A DNA stretch of 64,000 nucleotides from Vibrio gallicus (GCF_024346875.1 NZ_AP024871.1:186001-250000); one strand, 5' to 3'; shown: positions 10,249 to 19,795, counted from the first letter of the stretch. The notes: generated by a model not told the origin, from the letters alone. Program-made: numbers and translations.

Positions 10249-10785
10249 ATGAAAATTGACAATAACTCAGTAGTAAGCCTTGCTTACCAAGTAAAAGTGG
10301 AAGAGGGCGTAGTTGTTGATCAGGCGGGCGTTGATGCTCCTTTAGATTATTTGCACGGGCACAACAACCTAGTTACAGGTTTAGAGAATGCGTTAACTGG
10401 TCGCTCGGTTGGTGATAAGTTCAGTGTTACCGTAGGCCCTGAAGAGGCTTATGGCGAGCATTCTGACGTTATGGTTCAGCGTGTACCTGCTGATGTATTC
10501 CAAGGCGTAGATGAGATTGTTGTCGGCATGCGCTTTCTTGCAGATACAGACCAAGGCCCAATCCCTGTAGAGGTTACTGAAGTCGATGGTGACCATGTGG
10601 TTGTTGATGGAAATCATATGCTAGCTGGTCAAACGCTGACTTTTGATGTTGAAGTTGTGGCATTGCGTGCGGCAACTGAAGAAGAAATAGCCCATGGTCA
10701 CATCCATAAAAAAGATGACGACCATCAGTGCTGTGGTGGGAAAGGTGATTGCTCTAAAGGCGATGACTGCTGTTCAAATCACTAA
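10249..10785 (+). CDS. slyD: FKBP-type peptidyl-prolyl isomerase and metallochaperone SlyD
   Basis: 178 residues from the ATG at 10249, which has GGAG nine bases upstream. An earlier in-frame ATG at 10210 lacks support from homologues, which begin MKI. The FKBP core with its inserted chaperone flap (YLHGHNNLVTGLENALTGRSVGDK, EEAYGEHSD) is followed by a His/Cys-rich tail from about residue 150 (HGHIHKKDDDHQCC, then CSKGDDCC). That tail binds Ni, Zn or Cu in known SlyD proteins, which help load nickel hydrogenase and fold proteins. A terminator follows 18 bases after the stop. Confidence 0.96.
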   Translation: MKIDNNSVVSLAYQVKVEEGVVVDQAGVDAPLDYLHGHNNLVTGLENALTGRSVGDKFSVTVGPEEAYGEHSDVMVQRVPADVFQGVDEIVVGMRFLADTDQGPIPVEVTEVDGDHVVVDGNHMLAGQTLTFDVEVVALRAATEEEIAHGHIHKKDDDHQCCGGKGDCSKGDDCCSNH

Positions 10786-10802
10786 TCTGTAAATGAATAA
10801 TG

Positions 10803-10830
10803 AGCCTCCCATGTGATGGGGGGCTTTTTT
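10803..10830 (+). terminator. Rho-independent terminator after slyD
   Basis: Arms AGCCTCCCA and TGGGGGGCT (one G-T pair) around a TGTGA loop, followed by a run of T. It separates slyD from the following peptidase gene, whose ribosome site (AAGGA) starts 13 bases past the T run, so that gene may depend on readthrough. Confidence 0.85.
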
Positions 10831-10853
10831 GGTTTTATAACGAAGGAAATGTT

Positions 10854-11795
10854 ATGCATCAACCTATAAGTATTGCTATTCATGGCGGCGCAGGCACTAT
10901 TTTGCGAGAAAATATGAGCGATGAACTCAAAAAAGCGGTGCTAGATACCCTTGAAGAGTCAGTTCGCGCTGGTTATTCCGTATTAACCCTAGGGGGTGAT
11001 GCTGGCGACGCCACAATAGCTGCAGTTAAGGTGATGGAGGATTCGCCTCTATTTAATGCAGGTAAGGGCTCTGTTTTGACCCATGAGGAACGCATAGAAA
11101 TGGATGCCTCTATCATGCATGGAAAGCATCTCAATGCGGGCGCTGTTGCGGGAATCAAAGGCATTAAGAACCCGATTGAGCTAGCAAATACAGTGATGAA
11201 AAAAAGTAATCACGTATTTCTAATTGCTGATGGAGCGCAACGATTTGCTGAGTCGCAGGGCTTTGATTTTGTTGATGAATCTTACTTTATTACGCAACGT
11301 CGAGTTGAACAGCTTAACTCCATGAAAGAGAAGGGATTATTTGCCCTTTCAGAGAGCAAATATCCAGACGATAGAAAGCACGGTACTGTGGGGGCTGTTG
11401 CATTAGACATGCAAGGTAATCTGGCGGCTGCTACTAGTACTGGTGGGGTGACGAACAAAAAGTATGGCCGAGTTGGAGATAGTCCAATTATCGGAGCGGG
11501 AACCCACGCAGAGAATGGCAATGTGGCGGTATCGACCACAGGTGTTGGAGAATTCTTTATTCGCAAACAGGTTGCCGGAGATCTTGCCGCTCGAATGCGT
11601 TACTTAAATGAAGATGTACATACTGCCGCTGAACACGTTATCCATGGTGAGTTAGAGGCAATGGGTGGAGAGGGCGGGTTAATAGCCCTTGATGCAACGG
11701 GTGATATTCATTTCGCAATGAACAGCTCCGGTATGTATAGAGCTGCTATTGATATTTACGGTAATGTGAGTGTCAAAATTTATGCCGACGAATAG
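10854..11795 (+). CDS. iaaA: Isoaspartyl peptidase / L-asparaginase (Ntn hydrolase)
   Basis: 313 residues from the ATG at 10854, which has AAGGA seven bases upstream; an upstream ATG at 10800 would overlap the slyD terminator. The protein belongs to the autoprocessing plant-type asparaginase family. The cleavage and nucleophile site is HG-TVGAVALD, with Thr at about residue 178. GIHGGAGT-like AIHGGAGTI lies at the start, and SPIIGAGTHAENG and STTGVGEFFI are in the beta subunit. It hydrolyses beta-aspartyl dipeptides and asparagine. There is no signal peptide, so it is cytoplasmic. Its place between slyD and slyX is not the enteric arrangement. Confidence 0.92.
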   Translation: MHQPISIAIHGGAGTILRENMSDELKKAVLDTLEESVRAGYSVLTLGGDAGDATIAAVKVMEDSPLFNAGKGSVLTHEERIEMDASIMHGKHLNAGAVAGIKGIKNPIELANTVMKKSNHVFLIADGAQRFAESQGFDFVDESYFITQRRVEQLNSMKEKGLFALSESKYPDDRKHGTVGAVALDMQGNLAAATSTGGVTNKKYGRVGDSPIIGAGTHAENGNVAVSTTGVGEFFIRKQVAGDLAARMRYLNEDVHTAAEHVIHGELEAMGGEGGLIALDATGDIHFAMNSSGMYRAAIDIYGNVSVKIYADE

Positions 11796-11810
11796 TATGC
11801 CTTGCTACCA

Positions 11811-12053
11811 TTAATAATGGGGAGGAGGCGTTTCTTCGGAAGGATCTGCAAGGTTTGAGGTTTCCATGTTTTTCACCTTGCCTACTATGTGCCGCATTTG
11901 CTGTTCCATCTTGCTGATTTGAACTTGTTGCTGGCTCAATGCTTCATTGAGTTCATCAATGGTTTGCTCTTGGAATGCGATTTTGCATTCCATATCATCG
12001 ATTTGTTGAGTAAATAAAGCGATTACGTCGGTGGCTTCGGTTTTATTGGTCAT
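11811..12053 (-). CDS. slyX: SlyX family coiled-coil protein
   Basis: 80 residues, mostly one coiled coil (ECKI-type heptads: QIDDMECKIAFQEQTIDELNE, then ALSQQQVQISKMEQQM), ending in the family's characteristic PPPHY. The function is unknown. It converges on the peptidase gene (15-base gap) and is divergent from fkpA across 273 bases. Confidence 0.93.
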   Translation of the reverse strand: MTNKTEATDVIALFTQQIDDMECKIAFQEQTIDELNEALSQQQVQISKMEQQMRHIVGKVKNMETSNLADPSEETPPPHY

Positions 12054-12096
12054 AACTGATATTCGTCGTTTTTATTGTTAAGTGAGTTTACATTAG

Positions 12097-12123
12097 GGAA
12101 CTATTTCAAAAAATAGGGTCTAT
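12097..12123 (+). promoter_or_regulatory. Candidate sigma-E promoter for fkpA
   Basis: GGAACT (12097-12102), 16 bases, then TCTAT (12119-12123), close to the sigma-E pattern of GGAACTT and a TCTGA/TCTAA-like -10. It lies about 200 bases upstream of fkpA, a sigma-E regulon member in E. coli. The rest of the 273-base gap is AT-rich with no other clear signal. Confidence 0.5.
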
Positions 12124-12326
12124 AAGCTAACAATTCAATTTTTTATATAGTTGTATCTTTTCTGACACTGAGATGACAATAATATGTTTCTGTAATTGAA
12201 AGATAAAACGTACACTAATCTGTATTCGGCTGACCAAATTTAATTTATATTAAAATATCGGTCACCAAAGCGTGGCATCTTAAAGTGCCCTACAACAAAT
12301 GGCTAGGCCATTAATTGGAGAATTAA

Positions 12327-13121
12327 ATGAAATCAATGCTAAAACTTTCTTTGCTAGCTGCTACTGTAGCTCTAGCAGTAGGTTGTCAAAAAGAAGATAC
12401 AACTGCTGCTAAAACTGAGGCTGCTCCACAAGCGGCAACTGAAGCTGCTGCAATGACGTTCAAATCTGATGATGAAAAAGCAGCATATGCGATTGGTGTT
12501 TCTTTCGCTACTTACCTTAAGACAAGCGTAGAAAAACCTCGTGAAATCGGCATTGATCTTAGCGATGAGATGGTACTTAAAGGTATTACTGATTCATTCT
12601 CAGGCGAACCTGGCCTTAAAGAAGATGAAATTCGTGCCGCTCTAGAAGGTTTAGATAAGCGTGTAAGTGAAAAAATGGCAGCGAAAGCAAAAGCTACAGC
12701 TGAAGCTGCAGTAAAAGCGGGTGAAGATTTCCGTGCTGAGTTCGCTAAGCAAGAAGGCGTTAAAACAACCGAATCTGGCATTCTTTATCAAGTAGAAAAA
12801 GAAGGCACAGGTGCAACACCAAAAGCGACAGATGTAGTTAAAGTTAACTATGAAGGTACGCTTACAGACGGCACTAAATTCGATAGCTCAATTGACCGCG
12901 GCGAACCTGCAACGTTCCCACTTAATCGCGTTATCCCTGGTTGGACTGAAGGTGTTCAGTTAATGAAAGTGGGCTCTAAATATAAATTTGTTATCCCACC
13001 AGAGTTGGCATATGGCGATCAAGCATCACCAAAAATCCCTGCTAATTCAACGCTAGTGTTTGAAGTTGAACTGCTAAGTATTGAAGCACCACAACAACAA
13101 GCGACTGACGCGAAAAAATAA
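12327..13121 (+). CDS. fkpA: FKBP-type peptidyl-prolyl isomerase FkpA, predicted lipoprotein
   Basis: 264 residues, ATG preceded by TTGGAG. The first 20 residues form a signal with a lipobox ending AVGC (Cys20), so the mature protein should be lipidated. This differs from the soluble periplasmic E. coli FkpA. An N-terminal dimerisation region (about 45-140, Ala/Lys/Glu-rich helices) precedes the FKBP domain (about 150-250, with YEGTLTDGTKFDSS and ELAYGDQASPKIPANSTLVFEV). It is a folding catalyst and chaperone for envelope proteins. Confidence 0.94.
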   Translation: MKSMLKLSLLAATVALAVGCQKEDTTAAKTEAAPQAATEAAAMTFKSDDEKAAYAIGVSFATYLKTSVEKPREIGIDLSDEMVLKGITDSFSGEPGLKEDEIRAALEGLDKRVSEKMAAKAKATAEAAVKAGEDFRAEFAKQEGVKTTESGILYQVEKEGTGATPKATDVVKVNYEGTLTDGTKFDSSIDRGEPATFPLNRVIPGWTEGVQLMKVGSKYKFVIPPELAYGDQASPKIPANSTLVFEVELLSIEAPQQQATDAKK

Positions 13122-13141
13122 CAGCGTAAATTTGTTAATCA

Positions 13142-13168
13142 AACCGAGGCTTTGTCCTCGGTTTTTTT
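13142..13168 (+). terminator. Rho-independent terminator of fkpA
   Basis: AACCGAGG and CCTCGGTT arms around a six-base loop, followed by a run of seven T, 20 bases past the fkpA stop. Confidence 0.9.
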
Positions 13169-13231
13169 ATATCTGTATGAACTAGATCTCTGTTCAGGAT
13201 TGACAATACAGCGGCTTAGGTGGAAGAAACT

Positions 13232-13247
13232 TATGATTTAGATCAGA
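13232..13247 (+). promoter_or_regulatory. Candidate CRP site upstream of yheO-tusDCB
   Basis: TATGATTTAGATCAGA matches the palindromic CRP core TGTGATCTAGATCACA at 13 of 16 bases. It lies 95 bases upstream of the yheO start. No equally good -10/-35 pair was identified nearby, so placement relative to transcription is unknown. Confidence 0.4.
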
Positions 13248-13341
13248 ATTACAGTGACTTAAATGTAACCAATCCTCACTTTTTTAAAATAATCTGATAA
13301 ACTTTAATGCAATATTTGAATTTCATTAGGTGGACCTTTAA

Positions 13342-14052
13342 GTGCAATATCAGCCTCTCCATGCAGAATCTCTCCTTGAATTAGATTCAGTTGACGTAAA
13401 GCCGTTCACGGAACATGACAAAGTAATCTTGCGCTCTTATGAAGCAGTGGTTGACGGTATTGCTAGCTTGATAGGTCCTTTTTGCGAGATTGTCCTGCAC
13501 TCACTAGAAGACTTAAACACCTCTGCGATTCGTATTGCAAACGGCGAAAATACCGGTCGTCAGGTTGGTTCTCCTATCACTGATCTTGCACTAAAAATGC
13601 TTAAAGATATTGAAGGCTCGGAACGTAACTTTTCTCGTTCTTATTTTACCCGAGCTAAGGGTGGCGTGTTGATGAAATCAATTACGGTAGCGATACACAA
13701 TGGTGATAATCGCGTCATTGGTCTTTTATGTATTAACGTTAACTTGGATGCGCCGTTCTCCCAAGTATTACACTCATTCATGCCAACAGAAGAAGCGGAA
13801 GCTGCTGCATCTTCGGTAAACTTTGCAAGTGATGTTGAAGAGCTGGTCGATCAAACGGTTGAACGTACTATCGATGAGGTTAATGCTGATAAAAGTGTTT
13901 CTAACAATACTAAGAATCGCCAGATTGTGATGGACCTTTATGATAAAGGAATTTTTGATATCAAAGATGCGATTAACCGCGTCGCGGATAGATTAAATAT
14001 TTCAAAACACACGGTTTATCTATACATCCGTCAACGCAAGACTGGAGAGTAA
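13342..14052 (+). CDS. yheO: YheO-like PAS / helix-turn-helix transcriptional regulator
   Basis: 236 residues from a GTG start with AGGTGGA upstream. The N-terminal PAS-like YheO domain (about residues 25-140, with GPFCEIVLHSLEDL and GVLMKSITVAIHNGDNRVIGLLCINV) is followed by a C-terminal HTH_22-type DNA-binding region (about 195-235, NRVADRLNISKHTVYLYIRQRK). The ligand and targets of this subtype are unknown to me; the related DauR senses D-amino-acid catabolism. It ends three bases before tusD, so it is likely cotranscribed with the tRNA thiolation genes, as in other gammaproteobacteria. Confidence 0.9.
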   Translation: MQYQPLHAESLLELDSVDVKPFTEHDKVILRSYEAVVDGIASLIGPFCEIVLHSLEDLNTSAIRIANGENTGRQVGSPITDLALKMLKDIEGSERNFSRSYFTRAKGGVLMKSITVAIHNGDNRVIGLLCINVNLDAPFSQVLHSFMPTEEAEAAASSVNFASDVEELVDQTVERTIDEVNADKSVSNNTKNRQIVMDLYDKGIFDIKDAINRVADRLNISKHTVYLYIRQRKTGE

Positions 14053-14055
14053 ACC

Positions 14056-14448
14056 TTGAGCCTAACCTATACCTTGGTTGTAAATGGAAGTGTTTATGGG
14101 GATCAAAGCCCATTAAATGCCTACCAATTTGCGCAAGCATTGATTAAAAAAGGCCATCGCTTAGTCAGTGTTTTCTTTTATCAGCAGGGTGTAAGCAATG
14201 GCAACGGTTTAACGGTTCCCGCCAACGATGAATTTGATCTAGTCGCAGCATGGCAACAACTTGCAGCAGAACATGGTATACAGCTTCAAACTTGTGTCGC
14301 CGCCTCTTTGCGTCGAGGCATCATAGGTGAGCAAGAAGCCCAACAGCATCAATTAACTCAAACAAACCTTGCTAACGGATTTGAACAGTCTGGGTTGGGC
14401 AGTTTAGCCGAGGCCCTATTAACTCGAGATAGGGTGGTGCAGCTGTGA
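14056..14448 (+). CDS. tusD: Sulfurtransferase TusD
   Basis: 130 residues from a TTG start with GGAG six bases upstream; no ATG fits. TusD is part of the TusBCD hexamer that takes persulfide sulfur from TusA and passes it to TusE for 2-thiouridine at tRNA position 34. The active Cys is in [12 protein letters not shown] (residue 80, equivalent to Cys78 in E. coli). The DsrE fold is evident from [12 protein letters not shown]. It overlaps tusC by four bases (GTGA). Confidence 0.95.
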   Translation: MSLTYTLVVNGSVYGDQSPLNAYQFAQALIKKGHRLVSVFFYQQGVSNGNGLTVPANDEFDLVAAWQQLAAEHGIQLQTCVAASLRRGIIGEQEAQQHQLTQTNLANGFEQSGLGSLAEALLTRDRVVQL

Positions 14449-14801
14449 AGAAATTAGGCTTTATATTTTCAGCTGCGCCTCATTCTACAGCTCAAGGGCG
14501 CGAGGGATTGGATGCGATCCTTGCAACGTCGGCTCTAAGTGAAGATATCAGTGTGATTTTTGTGGGCGAAGGGGTTTTGCAGCTCCTTAAACGGCAACAA
14601 CCACAAGCGATATTAAGCAGAGATTATATCGCCGCCTTTCGCTTACTAGAGCTATATGATGTGGAAGATATTTTTATTTGTGAAACGAGCTTATCTAAAT
14701 ATGGTGTGGTCAAAAAAGACCTTATCTTAGATGGTGAGCTCCTAACGCCATCCCAGGTGGCACAAAAAATGTCCGAGTGTATTCAAATACTGAGATTTTA
14801 A
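14445..14801 (+). CDS. tusC: Sulfur relay protein TusC
   Basis: 118 residues from a GTG start overlapping the tusD stop. It is a DsrF-like subunit of the TusBCD complex ([35 protein letters not shown]). Translation is probably coupled on both sides, since tusB begins on the base after its stop. Confidence 0.95.
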   Translation: MKKLGFIFSAAPHSTAQGREGLDAILATSALSEDISVIFVGEGVLQLLKRQQPQAILSRDYIAAFRLLELYDVEDIFICETSLSKYGVVKKDLILDGELLTPSQVAQKMSECIQILRF

Positions 14802-15074
14802 ATGCTACACATAATTTCACGAATAGATAAGTTAGAACAGGCAGTCATGTACGCCACAGCAACAGATCGGTTTCTGCTGGTGGAAGATGCGGTGTACGCA
14901 GCTAATCCACGTCATCATGCGTTTTTATCCATTCAGCCCCTGCAAACACTGGTGTTACGACCGGATGCAGAGGCTAGGGGCATCATTGATATGCTAGAAT
15001 CAAGTATTGCAGTGATTGATTTTTCTGGCTTCGTAGACCTCACAGCAGAACACAGTAAGTCGATTACTTGGTAG
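14802..15074 (+). CDS. tusB: Sulfur relay protein TusB
   Basis: 90 residues, DsrH-like, the third subunit of TusBCD (MLHIISR start, FLLVEDAVYA). The ATG abuts the tusC stop (TAAATG). It is the last gene of the tus unit, 167 bases before rpsL, with no strong terminator seen in between. Confidence 0.94.
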   Translation: MLHIISRIDKLEQAVMYATATDRFLLVEDAVYAANPRHHAFLSIQPLQTLVLRPDAEARGIIDMLESSIAVIDFSGFVDLTAEHSKSITW

Positions 15075-15134
15075 TTAAAACCAATGACTACTGTTCCTAG
15101 AATGAATTTTGTACGAAAAAGATCTGTATATTTC

Positions 15135-15163
15135 TTGACACCCCACCTGTCCCCGCATAGAAT
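15135..15163 (+). promoter_or_regulatory. str operon promoter
   Basis: TTGACA (15135-15140), a 17-base spacer and TAGAAT (15158-15163) form a near-consensus sigma-70 promoter. It is followed by a GC-rich discriminator TTCGCGTCCCT that also occurs at the rplN promoter. The predicted start is about 15170, giving a leader of about 70 bases. Confidence 0.85.
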
Positions 15164-15238
15164 TTCGCGTCCCTAATTGCACTAGTGCATTGGGTATAGA
15201 TTTTTCACAAAGCTTACTTTAAGTAAATCAGGAGCTAG

Positions 15239-15616
<378 letters not shown>

Positions 15617-15713
15617 TGGATTCCGTTAAGTAAGGCCAAACACTAAATTAAATTTTAATTTTGAAGAAACTGAAAAGTTTTGGATAACCTGAAGAAGACA
15701 ACGGAGAATTCCT
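15617..15713 (+). promoter_or_regulatory. S7 translational control site in the rpsL-rpsG spacer
   Basis: The 97-base spacer keeps elements like those of the E. coli S7 target: CCGTTAAGTAAGGCCAAAC beginning at 15623, GTTTTGGATAA further on, and AACGGAG just before the rpsG ATG. CCGTT (15623-15627) can pair with AACGG (15700-15704) to close the structure. By analogy, free S7 binds here to repress its own synthesis. Confidence 0.65.
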
Positions 15714-16184
15714 ATGCCACGTCGTCGCGTTATTGGTCAGCGTAAGATCCTTCCAGATCCTAAGTTCAAATCTGAACTGCTGGCAAAATTCGTTAACATC
15801 CTTATGGTTGACGGAAAAAAATCTACTGCAGAGAAAATTGTTTACACTGCACTAGAAACTATGGCTGAGAAGTCTGGTAAAGACCACTTAGCTGTATTTG
15901 AAGAAGCTCTTGAAAATGTTCGCCCAGCGGTAGAAGTTAAATCTCGCCGTGTAGGTGGTTCAACTTACCAAGTACCTGTAGAAGTTCGTCCGGTTCGCCG
16001 TAACGCACTTGCTATGCGTTGGTTGGTTGAAGCTGCGCGCAAGCGTGGTGAAAAATCTATGGCTCAACGCCTAGCTGCTGAAATGCTAGATGCGTCTGAG
16101 AACAAAGGTACTGCGGTTAAGAAACGTGAAGACGTTCACCGCATGGCTGACGCTAACAAAGCGTTCGCTCACTACCGTTGGTAA
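15714..16184 (+). CDS. rpsG: 30S ribosomal protein S7
   Basis: 156 residues, the short form. It nucleates assembly of the 30S head and contacts the E-site tRNA. Begins [21 protein letters not shown] with CGGAG upstream. In E. coli it is also the autogenous repressor of the str operon. Confidence 0.99.
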   Translation: MPRRRVIGQRKILPDPKFKSELLAKFVNILMVDGKKSTAEKIVYTALETMAEKSGKDHLAVFEEALENVRPAVEVKSRRVGGSTYQVPVEVRPVRRNALAMRWLVEAARKRGEKSMAQRLAAEMLDASENKGTAVKKREDVHRMADANKAFAHYRW

Positions 16185-16205
16185 TCCCTCGGTAATACCT
16201 TTAAG

Positions 16206-16230
16206 TGCAGCGGGCTTTATGCTCGCTGCA
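16206..16230 (+). terminator. Terminator-like hairpin between rpsG and fusA
   Basis: Arms TGCAGCGGGC and GCTCGCTGCA pair over ten positions (one G-T) around TTTAT, followed by TTTGTC and a later TTTTT. It lies 22 bases after the rpsG stop and could terminate or attenuate transcription into fusA. Confidence 0.6.
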
Positions 16231-16235
16231 TTTGT

Positions 16236-16259
16236 CTATTTTTCGGAACAGAAAAATAG
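16236..16259 (+). repeat. Perfect inverted repeat in the fusA leader
   Basis: CTATTTTTC and GAAAAATAG form a nine-base perfect inverted repeat around GGAACA, directly downstream of the previous hairpin and 63 bases before the fusA start. Its role is unknown; it may be an RNA structure in the leader. Confidence 0.5.
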
Positions 16260-16322
16260 GAACTATCAATATTTCTGAAGCTTTTTTTAAATATTAATAG
16301 TCCCTAATAAGAGGATACAATC

Positions 16323-18416
16323 GTGGCTCGTAAAACTCCTATAGAGCACTACCGTAATATCGGTATCGTGGCTCACGTAGATGCAGGTAAAACAACCACA
16401 AGTGAGCGTATTCTATTCTATACCGGTCTCTCCCATAAAATTGGTGAGGTTCATGACGGCGCAGCAGTTATGGACTGGATGGAGCAAGAGCAAGAGCGTG
16501 GTATCACTATCACATCTGCGGCTACCACCACCTTTTGGCGCGGTATGGAAGCTCAATTCCCAGACCATCGCATCAACATCATTGATACCCCAGGACACGT
16601 TGATTTCACCATTGAAGTAGAACGCTCACTGCGCGTGCTTGATGGTGCAGTAGTTGTATTCTGTGGTGCATCAGGCGTAGAACCTCAATCTGAAACCGTT
16701 TGGCGTCAAGCTGATAAATACGGTGTCCCACGCTTAGTGTTCGTAAATAAAATGGACCGTACCGGGGCCGATTTCCTACGTGTTGTCGATCAAATCGAAG
16801 AGCGTCTTGGCGCAACTCCGATTCCTATCCAATTAAATGTGGGTGCGGAAGATGAGTTTGCTGGTGTTGTTGACCTTATCAAGATGAAGCGAATCAGCTG
16901 GAATGAAGCCGACCAAGGTATGTCTTTTTCTTATGAAGATATCCCAGCGGATATGCTTGAAAGTGCTGAAGAGTGGCGTACCAACTTGGTCGAGGCAGCA
17001 GCGGAAGCCAATGAAGAGTTGATGGATAAATACCTTGAAGAGGGTGAACTAAGCGAAGCGGAGATCAAACAAGGTCTGCGTATCCGTACCCTTAACAATG
17101 AAGTTGTATTGGCGACATGTGGTAGTGCTTTTAAAAATAAGGGCGTTCAAGCTGTGCTTGATGCCGTTGTTGACTTCCTACCGTCACCAATCGATGTTCC
17201 AGCAATTCAAGGTGTAGATGAGAACGAAAAAGACGTCGAGCGTCATGCTGATGATAAAGAACCGTTCTCAGCTCTAGCGTTTAAGATTGCAACTGACCCA
17301 TTTGTGGGAACGCTGACCTTTATGCGCGTTTACTCTGGTGTTGCTAAAACGGCTGGAACAGTCTACAACTCGGTAAAACAGAAAAAAGAGCGCCTTGGTC
17401 GTATTGTGCAGATGCATTCGAACAAGCGTGAAGAAGTGAAAGAAGTATATGCAGGTGATATTGCAGCAGTAATCGGCCTTAAAGATGTAACCACAGGTGA
17501 TACCTTGTGTGACCAGCATCATAAGGTGATTCTAGAGCGCATGGAATTTCCTGAACCGGTAATCCAGATTGTGGTTGAGCCAAGATCTCAAGCCGATCAA
17601 GATAAAATGGCTATCGCTTTAGACAAGCTTGCAGCAGAAGACCCTTCTTTCCGTGTCGAAATGGATGAAGAAACTGGTCAAACGTTGATCTCTGGTATGG
17701 GTGAACTTCACCTTGATATCATCGTTGACCGTATGAAGCGTGAATTCAATGTTGGTTGTAACGTAGGTAACCCTCAAGTGGCTTACCGTGAAGCAATTCG
17801 TGGTACAACTGAAATTGAAGGTAAATTTATTCGTCAAGGTGAACGTAACCAATATGGTCACGTATGGCTTAAGCTTGAGCCATCAGAACCGGGCGAAGGT
17901 TTTGTTTTTGTGAACGATGTTGTGGGTGGTGTGGTTCCAAGTGAATACATCAATTCAGTATCGAAAGGTATTGAAGAGCAAATGATCAATGGTGTGCTTG
18001 CTGGATATCCTATGCAGGATGTCAAAGCTACCTTGTTTGATGGCTCTTACCACGATGTTGACTCAAGTGAGATAGCGTTTAGAATCGCTGCCTCAATGGC
18101 GTTTAGGGATGGTGCTCTTAAGGCACAACCAGTTCTCCTTGAACCAATGATGAAAGTTGAAATAACCACGCCAGACGACTGGATGGGTAGTGTAGTAGGG
18201 GACTTAAACCGTCGCCGCGGCATTATTGAAGGCATGGAAGATGGTACTGCTGGACTGAAAATTGTCCGCGCGCAGGTTCCGCTGTCTGTCATGTTTGGCT
18301 ATTCAACTGATTTACGCTCTGCAACTCAAGGGCGAGCGTCTTATTCTATGGAGTTTAGCGAATACGCTGAGGTACCTAAGAATGTCGCTGAATCTATTAT
18401 TGCGGAACGTGGTTAA
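16323..18416 (+). CDS. fusA: Elongation factor G
   Basis: 697 residues from GTG (AGAGGAT upstream). The GTPase domain has [17 protein letters not shown] and NKMD; domain IV has [10 protein letters not shown] with the tip His. It drives tRNA-mRNA translocation and ribosome recycling. It is unusual for its place: the usual domain IV motif SGGRGQYGH is here GERNQYGH (residues 506-513, one residue shorter). It also uses codons absent from tuf (AGA at RS and FRI, AGG at FRD, ATA at PIE and SEI). The reading frame is intact. It could be a less expressed or replaced EF-G copy, with another fusA elsewhere. Confidence 0.96.
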   Translation: MARKTPIEHYRNIGIVAHVDAGKTTTSERILFYTGLSHKIGEVHDGAAVMDWMEQEQERGITITSAATTTFWRGMEAQFPDHRINIIDTPGHVDFTIEVERSLRVLDGAVVVFCGASGVEPQSETVWRQADKYGVPRLVFVNKMDRTGADFLRVVDQIEERLGATPIPIQLNVGAEDEFAGVVDLIKMKRISWNEADQGMSFSYEDIPADMLESAEEWRTNLVEAAAEANEELMDKYLEEGELSEAEIKQGLRIRTLNNEVVLATCGSAFKNKGVQAVLDAVVDFLPSPIDVPAIQGVDENEKDVERHADDKEPFSALAFKIATDPFVGTLTFMRVYSGVAKTAGTVYNSVKQKKERLGRIVQMHSNKREEVKEVYAGDIAAVIGLKDVTTGDTLCDQHHKVILERMEFPEPVIQIVVEPRSQADQDKMAIALDKLAAEDPSFRVEMDEETGQTLISGMGELHLDIIVDRMKREFNVGCNVGNPQVAYREAIRGTTEIEGKFIRQGERNQYGHVWLKLEPSEPGEGFVFVNDVVGGVVPSEYINSVSKGIEEQMINGVLAGYPMQDVKATLFDGSYHDVDSSEIAFRIAASMAFRDGALKAQPVLLEPMMKVEITTPDDWMGSVVGDLNRRRGIIEGMEDGTAGLKIVRAQVPLSVMFGYSTDLRSATQGRASYSMEFSEYAEVPKNVAESIIAERG

Positions 18417-18562
18417 ACATTAGTCACGCTTTATCGCGAAAATAGCTACTGTTTAATAATGATTCTATTGCGCTATCGAAAGATGCCGCATAAAATAGCA
18501 ACTTCTGGCGCGCCCCGACTTTTTGTGTCTCGGCGAATCAATAACTAGGAAGGAACACAATC

Positions 18563-19747
18563 GTGTCTAAAGAAAAATTTGAACGTACGAAACCGCACGT
18601 TAACGTTGGTACTATTGGCCACGTTGACCACGGTAAAACAACTCTAACTGCTGCAATCTGTACTACTCTTTCAAAAGTGTACGGCGGTGAAGCGAAAGAC
18701 TTCGCATCAATCGATAACGCTCCAGAAGAGCGTGAGCGCGGTATCACAATCGCAACTTCTCACGTTGAGTACGATACTCCTGAACGTCACTACGCACACG
18801 TAGACTGCCCAGGACACGCCGATTATGTTAAAAACATGATCACTGGTGCTGCGCAAATGGACGGTGGTATCCTAGTTGTTGCTGCGACAGATGGCCCAAT
18901 GCCTCAAACTCGTGAGCACATCCTACTTGGTCGTCAGGTTGGTATCCCTTTCATCATCGTATTCATGAACAAATGTGACATGGTTGATGACGAAGAGCTA
19001 CTTGAACTAGTAGAAATGGAAGTTCGTGAACTTCTTTCTGAGTACGATTACCCAGGTGATGATCTACCAGTAATCCAAGGTTCAGCTCTTGGCGCTCTAA
19101 ACGGCGAAAAACAATGGGAAGATAAAATCGTTGAGCTTGCAGAAGCACTAGATTCTTACATCCCACTTCCAGAGCGTGCTGTTGACCAACCGTTCCTACT
19201 TCCTATTGAAGATGTATTCTCAATCCAAGGTCGTGGTACTGTTGTAACTGGTCGTATCGAGCGCGGTATCCTACGCGTAGGTGACGAAGTAGAAATCGTT
19301 GGTATCAAAGATACTACAGTTACTACTTGTACTGGTGTTGAAATGTTCCGTAAACTGCTTGACGAAGGTCGTGCTGGTGAGAACGTTGGTGCACTACTAC
19401 GTGGTACTAAGCGTGATGACGTTGAACGTGGCCAAGTACTTGCTGCTAAAGGTTCAATCAACCCACACACTAAATTTGAGTCAGAAGTGTACGTTCTTTC
19501 TAAAGACGAAGGCGGCCGTCACACTCCTTTCTTCAAAGGTTACCGTCCACAGTTCTACTTCCGTACAACTGACGTAACAGGCGATATCACTCTACCTGAA
19601 GGCGTAGAAATGGTAATGCCAGGCGATAACATCCAAATGACTGTTGAGCTAATCGCTCCAATCGCAATGGATGAAGGTCTACGTTTCGCAATCCGCGAAG
19701 GTGGCCGTACCGTTGGTGCTGGTGTTGTTGCTAAGATCTTTGACTAA
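18563..19747 (+). CDS. tuf: Elongation factor Tu
   Basis: 394 residues from GTG with AGGAAGGA upstream. G1 [11 protein letters not shown]2 RGITI, G3 DCPGHADY, G4 NKCD and the beta-barrel domains are all present. It delivers aminoacyl-tRNA to the ribosome. Codon use is highly biased (CGT/CGC for Arg), contrasting with fusA just upstream. The 146-base gap after fusA shows no clear terminator. It is the last gene of the str operon; vibrios often carry a second tuf elsewhere. Confidence 0.98.
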   Translation: MSKEKFERTKPHVNVGTIGHVDHGKTTLTAAICTTLSKVYGGEAKDFASIDNAPEERERGITIATSHVEYDTPERHYAHVDCPGHADYVKNMITGAAQMDGGILVVAATDGPMPQTREHILLGRQVGIPFIIVFMNKCDMVDDEELLELVEMEVRELLSEYDYPGDDLPVIQGSALGALNGEKQWEDKIVELAEALDSYIPLPERAVDQPFLLPIEDVFSIQGRGTVVTGRIERGILRVGDEVEIVGIKDTTVTTCTGVEMFRKLLDEGRAGENVGALLRGTKRDDVERGQVLAAKGSINPHTKFESEVYVLSKDEGGRHTPFFKGYRPQFYFRTTDVTGDITLPEGVEMVMPGDNIQMTVELIAPIAMDEGLRFAIREGGRTVGAGVVAKIFD

Positions 19748-19795
19748 TATTTAGTTAATATCTTGCGATATTCTTCTTCGGAAGAGACCGCATCT

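Noticed and set aside
13200..13237. TTGACA and TATGAT upstream of yheO as a promoter.
   Set aside because: Spacing is 26 bases, too long for sigma-70.
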